From Tridacna crocea (Eukaryota; Mollusca; Bivalvia; Cardiida; Cardiidae): 64,000 bases of DNA. Below, one piece after another: positions 41,884 through 52,994 of the stretch. Below the pieces are notes generated by a model that was not told the origin of the DNA, made no database searches, and saw only the letters and a program-made list of their open reading frames with translations. The translations under genes were made by a program, and so were the position numbers. Every line of letters starts with the position of its first letter. Position 1 is the first letter of the stretch. The DNA is taken from assembly GCA_943736015.1 (NCBI GenBank), contig OX031061.1, positions 15,199,290 to 15,263,289 on the forward strand, in the 5' to 3' direction.

Positions 41884-42235
41884 TTGGCTCAGTGGTTATG
41901 GTATTGGTCTTTCGTCCGGTGTAATGCAGAGAAATGACCCCCATTACAAAATGACCCACGGGTCATTTCTCGACGTAGAGGAATGACCCATGGGTCATTT
42001 CTCGACGTGGAGAAATGACCCATGGGTCATTCCTCTACGTCGAGAAATAACCGTGGGTCATTTTGTAATGGGGGTCATTTCTCTGCATTATAGAAATGAC
42101 CCATGGGTCATTCCTCTACGTCGAGAAATGACCCGTGGGTCATTTTGTAATGGGGGTCATTTCTCTGCATTACACCGGACGTTCTTGGTAACCGGAATCC
42201 TGCCCGGTCCCTGTATTTCTGCCATGCCTTTGTTC
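41884..42235. repeat. nested palindrome cluster inside a tRNA-like sequence
   Basis: TTTGGCTCAGTGGTTATGG resembles a SINE A box. From 41919 to 42178 the sequence is made of repeated palindromes AATGACCCATGGGTCATT joined by CTCGACGTAGAGG and GTAATGGGGGTCATT. A long inverted repeat spans TCCGGTGTAATGCAGAG (41919) to its inverse ending CATTACACCGGA (42178). Small frames here are artefacts. Confidence 0.85.
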
Positions 42236-42397
42236 ATTTGTTTCTTCGTTACAGACTTTGTTTGTAAGACATCGTGTTATGTATAGTAGTATTCTAGTTC
42301 CAGTAAATTGTTTGAATAATTATTGAATAGTTGTTGTTATTGAAAAGTGTGAGATACGCTGCATTCTATATCATTTTAGACATACCACTGTGACAGC

Positions 42398-42780
42398 TCA
42401 CATATTCATCATTATCTCCCGCTACATGGCATTCTATAAATACTCATCTATCAAATTTGGGCATCCTGGGTACAGAACCGAACCACTTTCCTACGCGACA
42501 ACCGTATACCTTTGAATTTCAAACTAAAATAAACGTTTACTCAATAAAACGCTACCTCGTGCAATTCACTCAACTATGATCAGCAGTCTAGAGAAATCTA
42601 GAGCTAAAGCAGGTCTCATTTCTCCTCAACTTACTGATAAAAGCTATTTTCTACATTACTACTTTATAGAGCGTAATATTACAGTCAGCTCGCTTTTGGG
42701 GCTAGTGATGCGTCATATAAGACAGTCGAATCTTCGAAGAATATGACATGCGCAGACAATGACATATTCATGTATATCGT
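42398..42780 (+). repeat. repeat L, plus copy
   Basis: TTATCTCCCGCTACATGGC, GGGCATCCTGGGTACAG, CTACCTCGTGCAATTC, CGTCATATAAGACAGTCG and TATGACATGCGCAGAC. Confidence 0.85.
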
Positions 42781-42922
42781 ATATGCCATGGGTTTCATCA
42801 GTACAAGCGTCTTGCCCACGTACACTCCAAATGAATATTCCAATGCATCTTGTAAGGCTCAAACCCGAGATATCTAGCTTGCATGTCCTACACTTTACTA
42901 TTGAGCCACATAGGAGACCTCT

Positions 42923-43148
42923 TAACCCATTACCACACAATCCCTACTTTTGACGCCTTGAGAAAGAAACCTTTAGAAAACATTGTGGGAAAAGGAGAAA
43001 ATGCTGGTTACCAGCATTTTCTCCTTTTCCCACAATGTTCTCTACCCTTCACAAAACAAAATTCATTTTTTCAGTCACTTTTATTTTGTCGTCTGCAAAT
43101 GCTTTCGATTTGGACCAGTCTAAAATAATGTCGTACGGTAATGAGTTG
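42923..43148 (+). mobile_element. PalA1 MITE
   Basis: TTAACCCATTACCACAC; the right end has mutated to GGTAATGAGTTGT. The palindrome is perfect around CTGGTTACCAG. Confidence 0.9.
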
Positions 43149-43178
43149 TTAGTTATAAGTACTTTGTGGGCAACTGGT

Positions 43179-43284
43179 TTTGCTCTTTACCCGACCTCAA
43201 AGAGTTAAACTTGTTCAAAATGAAAGCATTTGCAGACTACAACTCATATAATTATGTGTGTCAAATGATTGCTTTTGGTTTTAA
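43179..43284 (-). mobile_element. PalA fragment (arm only)
   Basis: CTCTTTACCCGACCTC, AAAATGAAAGCATTTGCAGA and then unrelated sequence up to the TTAA that begins the PalE copy. Confidence 0.55.
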
Positions 43285-43509
43285 CCCTTTACCCCATAGT
43301 GCATTTCTATGGTATCTCGAATTGACCCTAGATAACAGCAAAGATGAAACCGTTTCTTATGTGTATATGATACCTTTTGATAGCATAGAAAACATGGTGA
43401 CAAAAGGTGAAATTGCTCGTCACGAGCAATTTCACCTTTTGCCACAATGTTTTCCAAAGGCTCCTACAAGGAATGCGTAGAAATGAGTATCTATGGAGTA
43501 AAGGGTTAA
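43281..43509 (-). mobile_element. PalE MITE
   Basis: TTAACCCTTTACCCCATAG to GAGTAAAGGGTTAA. The stem GGTGACAAAAGGTGAAATTG pairs with CAATTTCACCTTTTGCC. First element of a four-element chain. Confidence 0.92.
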
Positions 43510-43638
43510 ACGCGTAGAAAACATTGAGGGAAAATAAAGAAATGCTACTTCCTAGCAACATCTCTTTTCCCCCACAATTCTATCTAAAACCTTCGTCTGC
43601 AGGGTCGTTACAACACGGGATGTTGAATAAAGGCTTAA
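43506..43638 (+). mobile_element. PalA, left-truncated, in chain
   Basis: TTAAACGCGTAGAAAACATTG, diverged stem GAAATGCTACTTCCTAGCAAC, then CTGCAGGGTCGTTACAAC and AAAGGCTTAA. Confidence 0.75.
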
Positions 43639-43851
43639 CTTTACCAGACGACAAAATTTTAGACTGGTCCAAATTGAAAGCATTTGCAAACGACAAAAAA
43701 TGTGACTCAAAAATTGAAATTTGACTATGGAAGGGTAGAAAACATTGTAGGAAAAGGAGAAAATGCTGTTAACCAGCATTTTCTCACAATGTTTTCCAAA
43801 GGCTTCTTTGTCAGGGTCGTCAAAAGTAGGCATTGTGTGGTAATGGGTTAA
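43635..43851 (-). mobile_element. PalA1 MITE in chain, shortened right stem
   Basis: TTAACTTTACCAGACGAC to GTGTGGTAATGGGTTAA. The right palindrome arm lacks the CCTTTTCC segment (TTTTCTCACAATG). Confidence 0.88.
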
Positions 43852-44171
43852 AAGCATCTGCAGATAATAAGTGAAATATTACTCAAACCATAAAATTTGT
43901 CTCGTGAAAGGTAGAAAACATTGTGGTTGCAAGCATTTTTTTCTTTTTCCACAATGTTTCCAAATGTCTTCCCTCCTACAGATTACCAAAACACAGGAAC
44001 ATTGTCACAATGACAAGTATTCTCATTTTTTCCCACAATGTTTTCAAATGCTTCCCCTCCTATAGATCACCAAAAACAAGGGAAAGTTACAAGTACTCTC
44101 CTCTTTTCCAACAATGTCTTCAAAAGCCTCCTCTCTCGGGGTCGCCAAATGCGGAAATAGTAAATAGTTAA
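43848..44171 (-). mobile_element. PalA in chain with right arm reiterated
   Basis: TTAAAAGCATCTGCAG to ATAGTAAATAGTTAA. The block CCCACAATGTTTTCAAATGC...CTCCTA.AGAT.ACCAAAA occurs about three times (from 43958, 44033 and 44109). Confidence 0.8.
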
Positions 44172-44436
44172 AAGCACTATGACAGTAGGTTGTTTGTAAC
44201 CGTTTGTTATTCCATATAGTTTCGTAAGATACGAACCGAGACTTACGCTTCTTCCTGTTTGCCCCAACGCGTTGACATGACACGGTCACAATGTTGATCT
44301 TTTGAAAAGATAAAAAGGCTCTTGACAAATATAAAAGATAACGCCCGAATAAAGAACCCACAGTTACAATTAGATTGAGGGGACCTGTTGAACGAGGCTA
44401 AAATATCGGGCACGCTTTACCTCGTTGATGTGCTGT

Positions 44437-44656
44437 TTAACCCTTTACCTCACGGTAAAATTTTAGACACATCAAAAGGTGTGTGTGTGTTTATTTTTTA
44501 AATCAAATGATAGAATTTGTTCTTGAATATATAGAAAATCTTGTGGTAAAAGAAGAAAATGCTGGTTACCAGCATTTTCTAGTTTTTCCCACAATGCTTT
44601 CAAAAGGCTTTTTTTATAGGTCATTAAGACTCGAAATCGTGTGGCAAGGAATAAAA
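44437..44656 (-). mobile_element. PalA MITE
   Basis: TTAACCCTTTACCTCACGG at the left, GTGTGGCAAGGAATAA at the right (TTAA lost). Contains a GTGTGTGTGT insertion near 44481. Stem GAAGAAAATG / CATTTTCTAG mismatched. Confidence 0.82.
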
Positions 44657-44835
44657 AACCTTAGTTCCCTAGGCTATACAGGAATAATGTCGAATAGCAG
44701 CCGGACAAAACATGGACTAGATCTAGATCTAGTATTATTGCGACTAAATAATCTCCCCCCCCCCCCCCAAAAAAAGGCAAGAAACCTCAAAGTACTTACG
44801 TTATGTGTTACAGGGTAGCTTCACACAAGCACCCC

Positions 44836-45383
44836 TTAAAGGTGGGTATTTAGAATGTTCACATCACACCAAATAAAAAAATATATATATCACTGAAATT
44901 TATATGAAAAAACAATACAAATCATCAATAATTAAAAATCATAAAATTACAAAAAAAAAAAAAAAAAAAATGTAGTATTCCCTTAAAAGGCTACATAGCC
45001 TCTTAAGCTATTTTTAGATTTCGTGCCAAAAATCAAAAAAGCATTGTGGGAATGTTAAGTGACCGGCACGTGACTAATGACGCTTAAGTTCAATTACATA
45101 ACAAACATGTAATTATTTTTTCATATCTTCCTCAGACGCTATGTTTGAAGTTTCGTCTGTGTATTTCCGGTATGTACATGAGCGAGTTGCTCATGTAAAA
45201 ATAGAACGTGTTTCCCGACGATGTCGACCTGGGTCGTAGTAAAACTCTAATTTCTCTTGTTGTCGGATGGTTTTCGACTACTAGTGTTTTACGAATGATA
45301 ATTATAAGGCTTTGGGAGTATAAGGATGACATTTTTGTATTTTTGTAAAATTTTTGTCCCAAATTCTGAAGGGCCTCCTTTAA
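44836..45383 (+). mobile_element. F-family TTAA element, copy 2
   Basis: TTAAAGGTGGGTATTTAG to GAAGGGCCTCCTTTAA. It has an A-run of about 20 at 44951 and the landmark AGCATTGTGGGAATGTTAAG. 548 bp, the same length as copy 1. Confidence 0.9.
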
Positions 45384-45404
45384 TGAAATATCGCTCATAT
45401 ACCT

Positions 45405-45602
45405 TTGTGTACAAAGCGTTATAGAGACTTGTACACACGTGTGCGCATACGGTACCTAACATGTTTCAAAGTACATAAGAGGATAAAATTGCATAAAGAG
45501 GATAAAAGGTTGCGTTCATTTTTTATTATTTTTGTATTTTCAATGACTATGGACAACTGTGTACTTGTTGCAAAATTAAATTTGTTCTGTTCTGTTCTGT
45601 TA
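45405..45602 (+). mobile_element. possible LINE 3' end
   Basis: GTATTTTCAATGACTATGG, ACTTGTTGCAAAATTAAATT and a (TTCTG)3 tail resemble the 3' terminus of a non-LTR element. Weak evidence. Confidence 0.35.
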
Positions 45603-45679
45603 AAGAGTGACTGGATAACTGCCCTTGTTGAATTACAAAGTAAATGCAAGCAACTACATAGAACACTACATGCATAATA

Positions 45680-47620
45680 TGATACTTGCACACACAGCTT
45701 GTGCAACAGGATAACTGTACTTAAGAAGTACGTTACACGATAAATACACAAACATTGAATGATTGAACTAACATCATGTGCAATTAGATAACATCCCAAA
45801 TATAGTACATTACAGGATGGCTACACACGAATAACTCATTTCAATAATACAGTGCAAACATAGCACGCAAAGGGACAGCTGCACAAAATAAATGCAGTAT
45901 ATAATGATTGCACCAACATAGTGCGTTCATAGAATAACACTTCAAACGATGTAAGTTACAGGATAACTGCAAATACGAAAAGTGGCACAGGATAATGCAC
46001 GTACATAATGCAATAAATAATTACTTCACGTACACGTACAAATGGAATATAGGAGAAGTGCATACATACAGTGCGTTTAAGCATGAACGTAAAACATATT
46101 GCTTCACAACTTCAAAAAAAAAAATTCACGTATATCATAACTGCACGAAAGACAGTACATTACAGGATATCTGCACAAACGCAGTAAGTTAAATGTGCAT
46201 GGTAAATGTAGAAACACAGCATTTGTACGAGCGTAACTTTTCAAGAACAGTGCGTTACATGTTAATTGTATAAACACAGCACGTTACAGTATAACTACAC
46301 TTACGTTATAGGATAACTACACAAGAACCGTACATTACATGTAAACTGTATAAACACAGCACGTTACAGTATAACTACACTTACGTTATAGGATAACTAC
46401 ACAAGAACCGTACATTACATGTAAACTGTATAAACACAGCACGTTACAGTATAACTACACTTACGTTATAGGATAACTACACAAAAACGGTACGTTAAAT
46501 GATAACTTTATAAACACAGCACGTTACAGTATAACTACTCGTACACATTACGTTATAGAATAACTACACAAAAACGGTACGTTACATGATACCTGTGTAA
46601 ACACAGTACGTTACGATATAACTAAATATACACATTACGTTATAGAATAACTACACAAAAAAAGGTACGTTCCCTGATAACTGTGTAAACACAGTTCGTT
46701 ACAGTAAAACTAAACATACACATTACGTTACAGGATAACTACACAAATACGGTACGTTACCTGATAACTGTATAAACACAGAACTTTACGATATAACTAC
46801 ACATACACGTTACGTTATAGGATAACTACACAAAAACGGTACGTTACCTGATAACTGTATGAACACAGCACGTTACAGTATAACTGCACTTACACATTAC
46901 GTGATAGGATAACCACACAAAAACGGTACGTTACCTGATAACTGTATAAACACAGTACGTTACGATATATTCTAACATGACACGCGACTTTGGATCTATA
47001 AACACAGTGCAAGGAAAACGTGGTAAAATCTGCGACAATCCATGTAGAGTGACGTCATCCTATATCGAGTGACGTCATTCAATGAGTGAGTTATTCAATG
47101 GAACATAATCTTCATCCGCGTTTTTACTCTCAGTTTGAACTTGTTTTCCTTTCATTAAGAATTGGCCATGTTAGAATCGAAATAATCTTCTTTCTATCGT
47201 GGATTATTTATTGTGCCTTATAACTCACAACTGTGGTTTATTGAACGATATACCACGATAGAAAGATTATTTCTTAAACTACACATACACATTACGTTAA
47301 AGGATAACGTCATAAACACAGTACATTGTAGGATGACTGTAAAGAGTAGGCTATAGGAAAACTGCAAAATAGAGTGCATAATAGAATAACTGCCCAAACA
47401 CAGTACGTGTCAGAATAATTGCCCAAACTCAGTACGGTACAGAATACTGTAAATAGCCAGCACTATATGTGTCAAGAATGCATTAATACACTGCCCAGAA
47501 GAATTTCACACACAGAATGCAGTACAAGTTAACTGAAATTCGCAGCGCCTTAAAAGATAACTGCACATGCACAGCACGTAACTGTACACACACGAAACTT
47601 TTAGAACTATTCATGCTGTC
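45680..47620 (+). repeat. GGATAACTACAC satellite region
   Basis: The degenerate motif GGATAACTGCAC or GGATAACTACAC with AACACAG..CGTTACA recurs throughout. The best-ordered part is 46250-46980: TAAACACAGCACGTT at 46271, 46351, 46431 and 46511 (80-bp steps), then 86-88-bp steps (46598, 46685, 46771, 46858, 46946). Confidence 0.85.
47168..47272. repeat. inverted repeat interrupting the satellite
   Basis: AAATAATCTTCTTTCTATCG TGG at 47179 is inverted at 47251-47272 (CCACGATAGAAAGATTATTT), loop about 50 bp. Confidence 0.75.
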
Positions 47621-47640
47621 TTGAAGGCTTTCCATGCAGT

Positions 47641-47845
47641 TGCACCATGTATCGACAGCCTGTGTAGTCTGTGCACGTTGATCTGTACCGAACGTCTTTG
47701 CTACCGGTCAATTTTCTGCATGTCAAGGTATCTGTCTACCTCATGATTGAGATGGCTGTAAGTCAAAATGGATCCATAATGATATGATGACTTGCTGCTG
47801 TAATGCATAACAAAAGCACACTAAACTCCCTTCTGCAAGAGTATA
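47641..47845 (+). mobile_element. PalC element, diverged
   Basis: CTGTGTAGTCTGTGCACG hairpin remnant, GGTCAATTTTCTGCATGTC, CCTCATGATTGAGATGG and the end AACTCCCTTCTGCAAGAG. Confidence 0.65.
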
Positions 47846-48442
47846 GACCAAATGTTGTTTTTTTTCAATACCTGTTCTTGATTTAACATTTTTCCACTTT
47901 TGAAATAGAAGACGAAGTTGAGGAACATGATATTGGTCGATGAAATAATGTGATAGGATGATGAACAATAGATCTAGATCGGTTTTGAAAAAGAATGGTA
48001 ACAATGTAAAGTTGATATTCTATTTAGATATCGAGATGTAAACCGATCTGTGTGTGAAAGATCGTCCCAGATGTTCAAATTTAGCGATATTTGGAAACTG
48101 GCTCTATGTAGAACTTCAGTTAGCTTTGTTCTTACACTCCTCCGTTTGTGCCATAAGGGATTTGCAACTTATTTACAACATATGAAATTTTGATTTTTGA
48201 CCTAGTTGTTTTCTAGGTATTGTCACCTGTAGTATCCATGCAAAAGAAGCAGGAAACATTCAAATTATTTTGACAGAGTTATGCCCCTTTTTCGGCCGGG
48301 AGTTTTCATTTAAAATCAATCCTTTTCTAAACACAGCTGCAGTTGATCGTTGTAACTCGCATGCAGTGTTCTTTTACGAACATCCAGTCATTTGGATATG
48401 CCAGGAACTTTAAAAATTTGGCAAAAGCGACAAGATCTAGTC

Positions 48443-49505
48443 TTGGATGGATGGATGGATGGATGGATGGATGGATGGACGGACAGACGGACAGGTGGAT
48501 GGATGCCTAGGTTGATGGATGCATGGATTGGTAGGTGAATGTTTTGACTGGCGGATTGATGCATCGTTCGGTGGATAGATCGGTTGAACTCGAAGATCCG
48601 ATGATCGGTTGATAGATGAATGGACTTGTTCATGGTTGGATGGAATGGTTGATGGATGGATGGAATGGTTGATGGATTGATGGACTTGTTCATGGTTGGA
48701 TGGAATGGTTGATGGTTGGATGGAATGGTTGATGGATGGATGAAATGGTTGATGGATTGATGGACTTGTTCATGGTTGGATGGATGCCTAGGTTGATGGG
48801 TGGATGGAATGGTTGATGGATGGATGAAATGGTTGATGGATTGATGGACTTGTTCATGGTTGGATGGAATGGTTGATGGATGGATGAAATGATTGATGGA
48901 TTGATGGACTTGTTCATGGTTGGATGGAATGGTTGATGGATGGATGGAATGGTTGATGGGTGGATAAAATGGTTGATGGATGGATGGACTTGTTCATGGT
49001 TGGATGGAATGGTTGATGGGCGGATGGAGTGGTTGATGGATGGATGGACTTGTTCATGGTTGGATGGAATGGTTGATGGATGGATGAACTTGTTCATGGT
49101 TGGATGGAATGGTTAATGGATGGATGAAATGGTTGATGGATGAATGGAATGGTTGATGGTTGGATGGACTTGTTCATGGTTGGATGGAATGGTTAATGGA
49201 TGGATGGAATGGGTGATGGGTGGATGGAATGGTTGATAGCTGGATAGACTTGTTCATGGATGGATGGAATGGTTGATGGGTAGATGGAATGGTTGCTGGA
49301 TGGATGGATGGAATGGTTGATGGGTGGATGGAATGGTTAATGGGTGGATGGAATGGTTGATGGTTGGATGGAATGGTTGATGGAGGGATGGTATAGTTGA
49401 TGGATGGACTTGCTCATGGTTGGATGGAATGGTTGATGGGTGGATGGAATGGTTGATGGGTGGATGGAATGGTTGATGGGTGGATGGACTGGTTGATGGA
49501 TGAAA
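48443..49505 (+). repeat. GGAT microsatellite and minisatellite
   Basis: (ATGG)n at 48447-48478, then about 1 kb of GGATGGAATGGTTGAT units with interspersed GGACTTGTTCATGGTT. Minus-strand frames (HPSTIPSIHQPF-type) are repeat translations. Confidence 0.92.
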
Positions 49506-49753
49506 AAAAGATATATCTTATATATGCAAAAAAATTCCGATAGTGTTTACAAAATAATTAAATCTTAAATAATATCTTTAAAAACACGATATTGTTAGGT
49601 AAACAATTACATACAATTTGATGTCCCTTGGCATTCTAGTGCACTGCACATTTACGAAATAAAAAGGTTGTACTTACTATTGCATTATTAGATTTACTGA
49701 TAAAGTATTTCTGAAGATGAATTTTATTATAAAAGTCTGGATACATGTCCCGT

Positions 49754-49967
49754 TTAACCTTATACCAAACGATACCGTCTTTAAACTAGCTAGGGGAATA
49801 ATCATTTCCAAAACATTGGGTGTTATAACCAGCATTTTCTCTTTCTGCAACGTTTTCTGTCTTTATTTAACAGTCAGAATGCATTAATGAAGTCATGTTT
49901 GATTTGTCGTCTGCAGCAACTTTGAATTTAGACAATTTTAAAATTTTGTTGTTCTGTAAAGAGTTGA
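49754..49967 (+). mobile_element. PalA1 MITE, old copy
   Basis: TTAACCTTATACCAAACG to CTGTAAAGAGTTGA. The left stem arm is almost entirely deleted, leaving CAGCATTTTCTC. Confidence 0.75.
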
Positions 49968-50178
49968 GGTTGCGATGGTATTTCAGATTTCGACTGAGAT
50001 TTAAATTTGAATTTTGTGACAGTAACTTATAATAGAGTTAGATGTTAATCTACGATAAGTTTTGACGTTAAATATCCATGGATTCATGCATTCAGGATAA
50101 CTTTTTAAACTTTTTTACGTAAAACTTTTTGAGCCATGAATCATTCTTAATATCGTCATATACAAAATAGTTTTACAA

Positions 50179-50179
50179 A

Positions 50180-50214
<35 letters not shown>

Positions 50215-50560
50215 GTTTTTCTCTCACTCCTTCTCACTCTCTATTTTTCTCTCACGCAGTATCTCTCTCTATCTCTTCCTGTTCGTCCGTCCGTCTGTCT
50301 GTCCGTCTGCCTGTCTGTCTGTGTCTCTGTCTGGGTCTCCACCTCGCTAAATTTCTCTCACTCGATACCTCTCTGTCTCCATCTCTATTTTTCTCTTACT
50401 CCACCTCTCTCTCTCTCTTTCTCCCCCCCTCTCTCTCTCTCTCTCTCTATTATTTTTGTCTCACTCCATATTTTCTCTCGCTCTTTCTCTCTCTCTCTAT
50501 TATTTTTGTCTCACTCTCTCTCTCTCTCTCTCCCCCCCATACCTCTCTATCTCTCTAATT
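50179..50560 (+). repeat. (CT)n-rich microsatellite tract
   Basis: CTCTCT runs interspersed with GTCCGTCTGTCTGCC and TATTTTTGTCTCAC. The 168-aa frame beginning at 50179 is its translation. Confidence 0.93.
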
Positions 50561-50653
50561 ACGTGAAGACTTACTTGGTACTCTGTAACACTGAGATCCA
50601 CGTAACTCCATTTTACCAGAACATTGTTCAATTACTTTTTACACAACTAACCC

Positions 50654-50882
50654 TTAACCCATTACCACACAATAACAACTTTTAACAACCCTGAGGAAGA
50701 AGTTTATTGAAAACATTGTGGGAAAAGGAGAAAATGCTGGTAACCAGCATTTTCTCCTTTTCCCACAAAGTTTTCTATCCTGTCAAGGCAAAATTGCACC
50801 ATTTGACCCACTTTGAAATTGTCGTCTGCAAATGCTTTCAATTTGGATATGTCTAAAATTTTACCGTATGGTAACGGGTTAA
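50654..50882 (+). mobile_element. PalA1 MITE
   Basis: TTAACCCATTACCACAC to GTATGGTAACGGGTTAA. Stem intact except CACAAAG at the right base. Confidence 0.92.
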
Positions 50883-51020
50883 CAAAATTTTAGACGAACA
50901 AAGAAAATAAGAGCTATAGGAAAAGGGGTGAAATAGTGTGTGGGAAAAGGGGAAAAATTGCTGGCTATCAGCATTTTCTCCTTTCCCTGCAATGTTTTCA
51001 AACGCCTTTAAAAAAAAAAC
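50879..51020 (-). mobile_element. PalA fragment sharing TTAA
   Basis: TTAACAAAATTTTAGACG, GGGAAAAGGGGAAAAATTGC and CAGCATTTTCTCC; right end missing. Confidence 0.7.
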
Positions 51021-51284
51021 AGATTTACAGATGAGATCAAACTTTAATATGACATTTAATTACACGTCTAACCTGTCAATGAATATATATCATTGTTTAA
51101 AGACAAAAGATCTTGGGTTTTTATGATTTTATCTGAAAGATCAGATTTGACGCGACAGTCTTGAGGGCTTAAAACAGCATTTAAGTTATCACATTAGTGA
51201 TTTGTGATCATTTCAGAGCAGCAGCGACAACAAGTAAGTTTATCATTACTATTTGTTCCACTATTGCTACTACTACTCCTTTCT

Positions 51285-51418
51285 TTTTTCTACTACTAAC
51301 GACCACCTGAGTCATGAGGTAGAATTGTCCTTGAACATGCAGAAAATCTTCCCACTGCATGAAGTTTCGACTCTTGTCAGCCTGCACGAATTGTAACATG
51401 GGTCGATACTTTTTGCAA
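51285..51418 (-). mobile_element. PalC fragment
   Basis: GAGTCATGAGGTAGAATTG, CTTGAACATGCAGAAAATC and a half-stem TTGTCAGCCTGCACG...CATGGGTCGATAC. Confidence 0.65.
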
Positions 51419-51427
51419 ATACATATA

Positions 51428-51821
51428 TAGAAGATATTTGTCTTTTTCGTTGAAAGATCGAAATTTATTTCATCGAGTGAACACCATCGGTAATTTTTTC
51501 ACGAGTGGCGCAGCAAACATTCTATTAATTCATGCTTTTAACCCTTTCTGGGAGGAGCTTTATCAAAATCCAGAACAGTTCTTTTCCGTTATTCCCTGTG
51601 GCGTACCCCTCCCGCATAGCAACACATTACAATATTACGTCAAATGCGAGAAATTTATGGTATATGACGTCATATTTCCCATCTGGTTGTTAGGCACGCG
51701 CAACTTATCTAGGCAACAAGAACGTGAAAATCGGTATTTTCACTGGTTGTACCAGTGTAAGATCGAAAAATATTTTCACTGCCACTTCTCGATATCCTAT
51801 CGGAAGGCATGAAATAAAATA
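51428..51821 (+). mobile_element. repeat K, copy 2
   Basis: CGAAATTTATTTCATCGAG, ACACCATCGGTAATTTTTTC, GGCGTACCCCTCCC, ATATGACGTCATATTTC and TACCAGTGTAAGATCG. Lacks the second hairpin arm present in copy 1. Confidence 0.85.
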
Positions 51822-51917
51822 AACTCTCTTTTCAGAGAGCATGACCGAAATACTTGTGGAGATTGTTCTGTAATGGACCGTATACTATAGAGTAACGCCT
51901 AAGAAATGTCATTGAGG

Positions 51918-52168
51918 TATACTCTGTGAAAAGGGGGCTTAATGCATCTGCGAAAAGTATCGACCCAGGTCAGCCTGCGCAGTCCGCGCAGGCTGACCTG
52001 GGTCGATACTTTTCGTTGATAGTCAATTCTTTACTTGTCCAAGGACCAATATACCCCATGACTGAGTCGTTTTTTAGACAAAATGGATGTTATAGATCCA
52101 TGATTAGATGATGACTTGCTTGTTTTCAAAGATCTCGGAGATACAATAAGCCCCCTTTTGTCAGAGCA
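51918..52168 (+). mobile_element. PalC element, reference copy
   Basis: ACTCTGTGAAAAGGGGGCTT and CCCCCTTTTGTCAGAG form the ends. The palindrome at 51951-52016 is perfect over about 29 bp per arm (CGAAAAGTATCGACCCAGG...). Confidence 0.88.
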
Positions 52169-52531
52169 AGGCTCGAATATTACCGGTAAATACAAGAAAA
52201 TGATTACCCTTAAAACATGTTCTACTTTATTTTGTTCTTATACTTTTCCTGCACAAGCGGCAACTGTATGATATTAAATTTACTATTTTTTTTCATATCC
52301 ATTTGTGAAGTTGTGAACAGGCGCCGTAAAATATCGATTCACAGTTGTACCTATAAGATGGATATTGTTATACAAGGACCAGCAAATAGGTCCGCAAAAT
52401 AAACATATTTACATTTTGGACCAATCACAGACCACTATTTATTCAATCAAGACTGATACAAAGAAGAATGTCAAAACCCAGCTTATACAGCCACGCCGAA
52501 AAAAAACTGTTCGTCGTTTGCATACTCCAGT

Positions 52532-52712
52532 CAGGTCCGTCGTGGCTGAGTGCTAAGTATAGGACTCGTGACCTGGCGGCCACGAGTTCGGGCCTCATTG
52601 GATCCACTGGGTCATTCGTGGGGGTGCCCGTAGGCAAGACACTTCAGAGTCCAGCAAGGTACAAATAAAAGCTCAGAAACCCAGGAAAAAAATGAATGTG
52701 TGAACTGTCACC
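52532..52712 (+). mobile_element. second tRNA-like SINE family, copy 1
   Basis: CGTGGCTGAGTGCTAAG (A-box-like), CACGAGTTCGGGCCTC (B-box-like), then CACTGGGTCATTCGTGGG and AGGCAAGACACTTCAGAG. Different from the other SINE family in head and body. Confidence 0.7.
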
Positions 52713-52726
52713 GTGGTATAATTGAA

Positions 52727-52915
52727 ATGACGTTGGTCCTGTGTGACACAGTGCTAAAGTGTAGCACTTGTGACCTGGAGGTCACGGGCTGGAGCCTCAT
52801 TAGATCCGCTGGGTCATTCGTGGGAGTACCCTTAGGCAAGACACTTCAGAGCCCCAGCAAGGTACAAGTGAAACCCAGGCAAACATGAATATGTTACCGT
52901 GATATGACTGACATA
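52727..52915 (+). mobile_element. second tRNA-like SINE family, copy 2
   Basis: GACACAGTGCTAAAGTG, GGTCACGGGCTGGAGCC, GCTGGGTCATTCGTGGG and AGGCAAGACACTTCAGAG; same orientation as copy 1. Confidence 0.7.
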
Positions 52916-52994
52916 ATTTACTATGTAAATAGTTGAGTAGGAAATGAATAGGTGCTTTCCCTTTCCTAGAAATTTTTAAAAGTCCAGCGCTTTC

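Noticed and set aside
45680-47620. CRISPR-like array
   Set aside because: Units are contiguous and degenerate with no unique spacers, and the genome is eukaryotic.
48388-49097. Long minus-strand ORFs rich in HPSTIPSIHQPF
   Set aside because: Translation of the GGAT/GGATGGAATGGTTGAT satellite.
50179-50685. 168-aa Ser/Leu-rich ORF
   Set aside because: Translation of the CT microsatellite.
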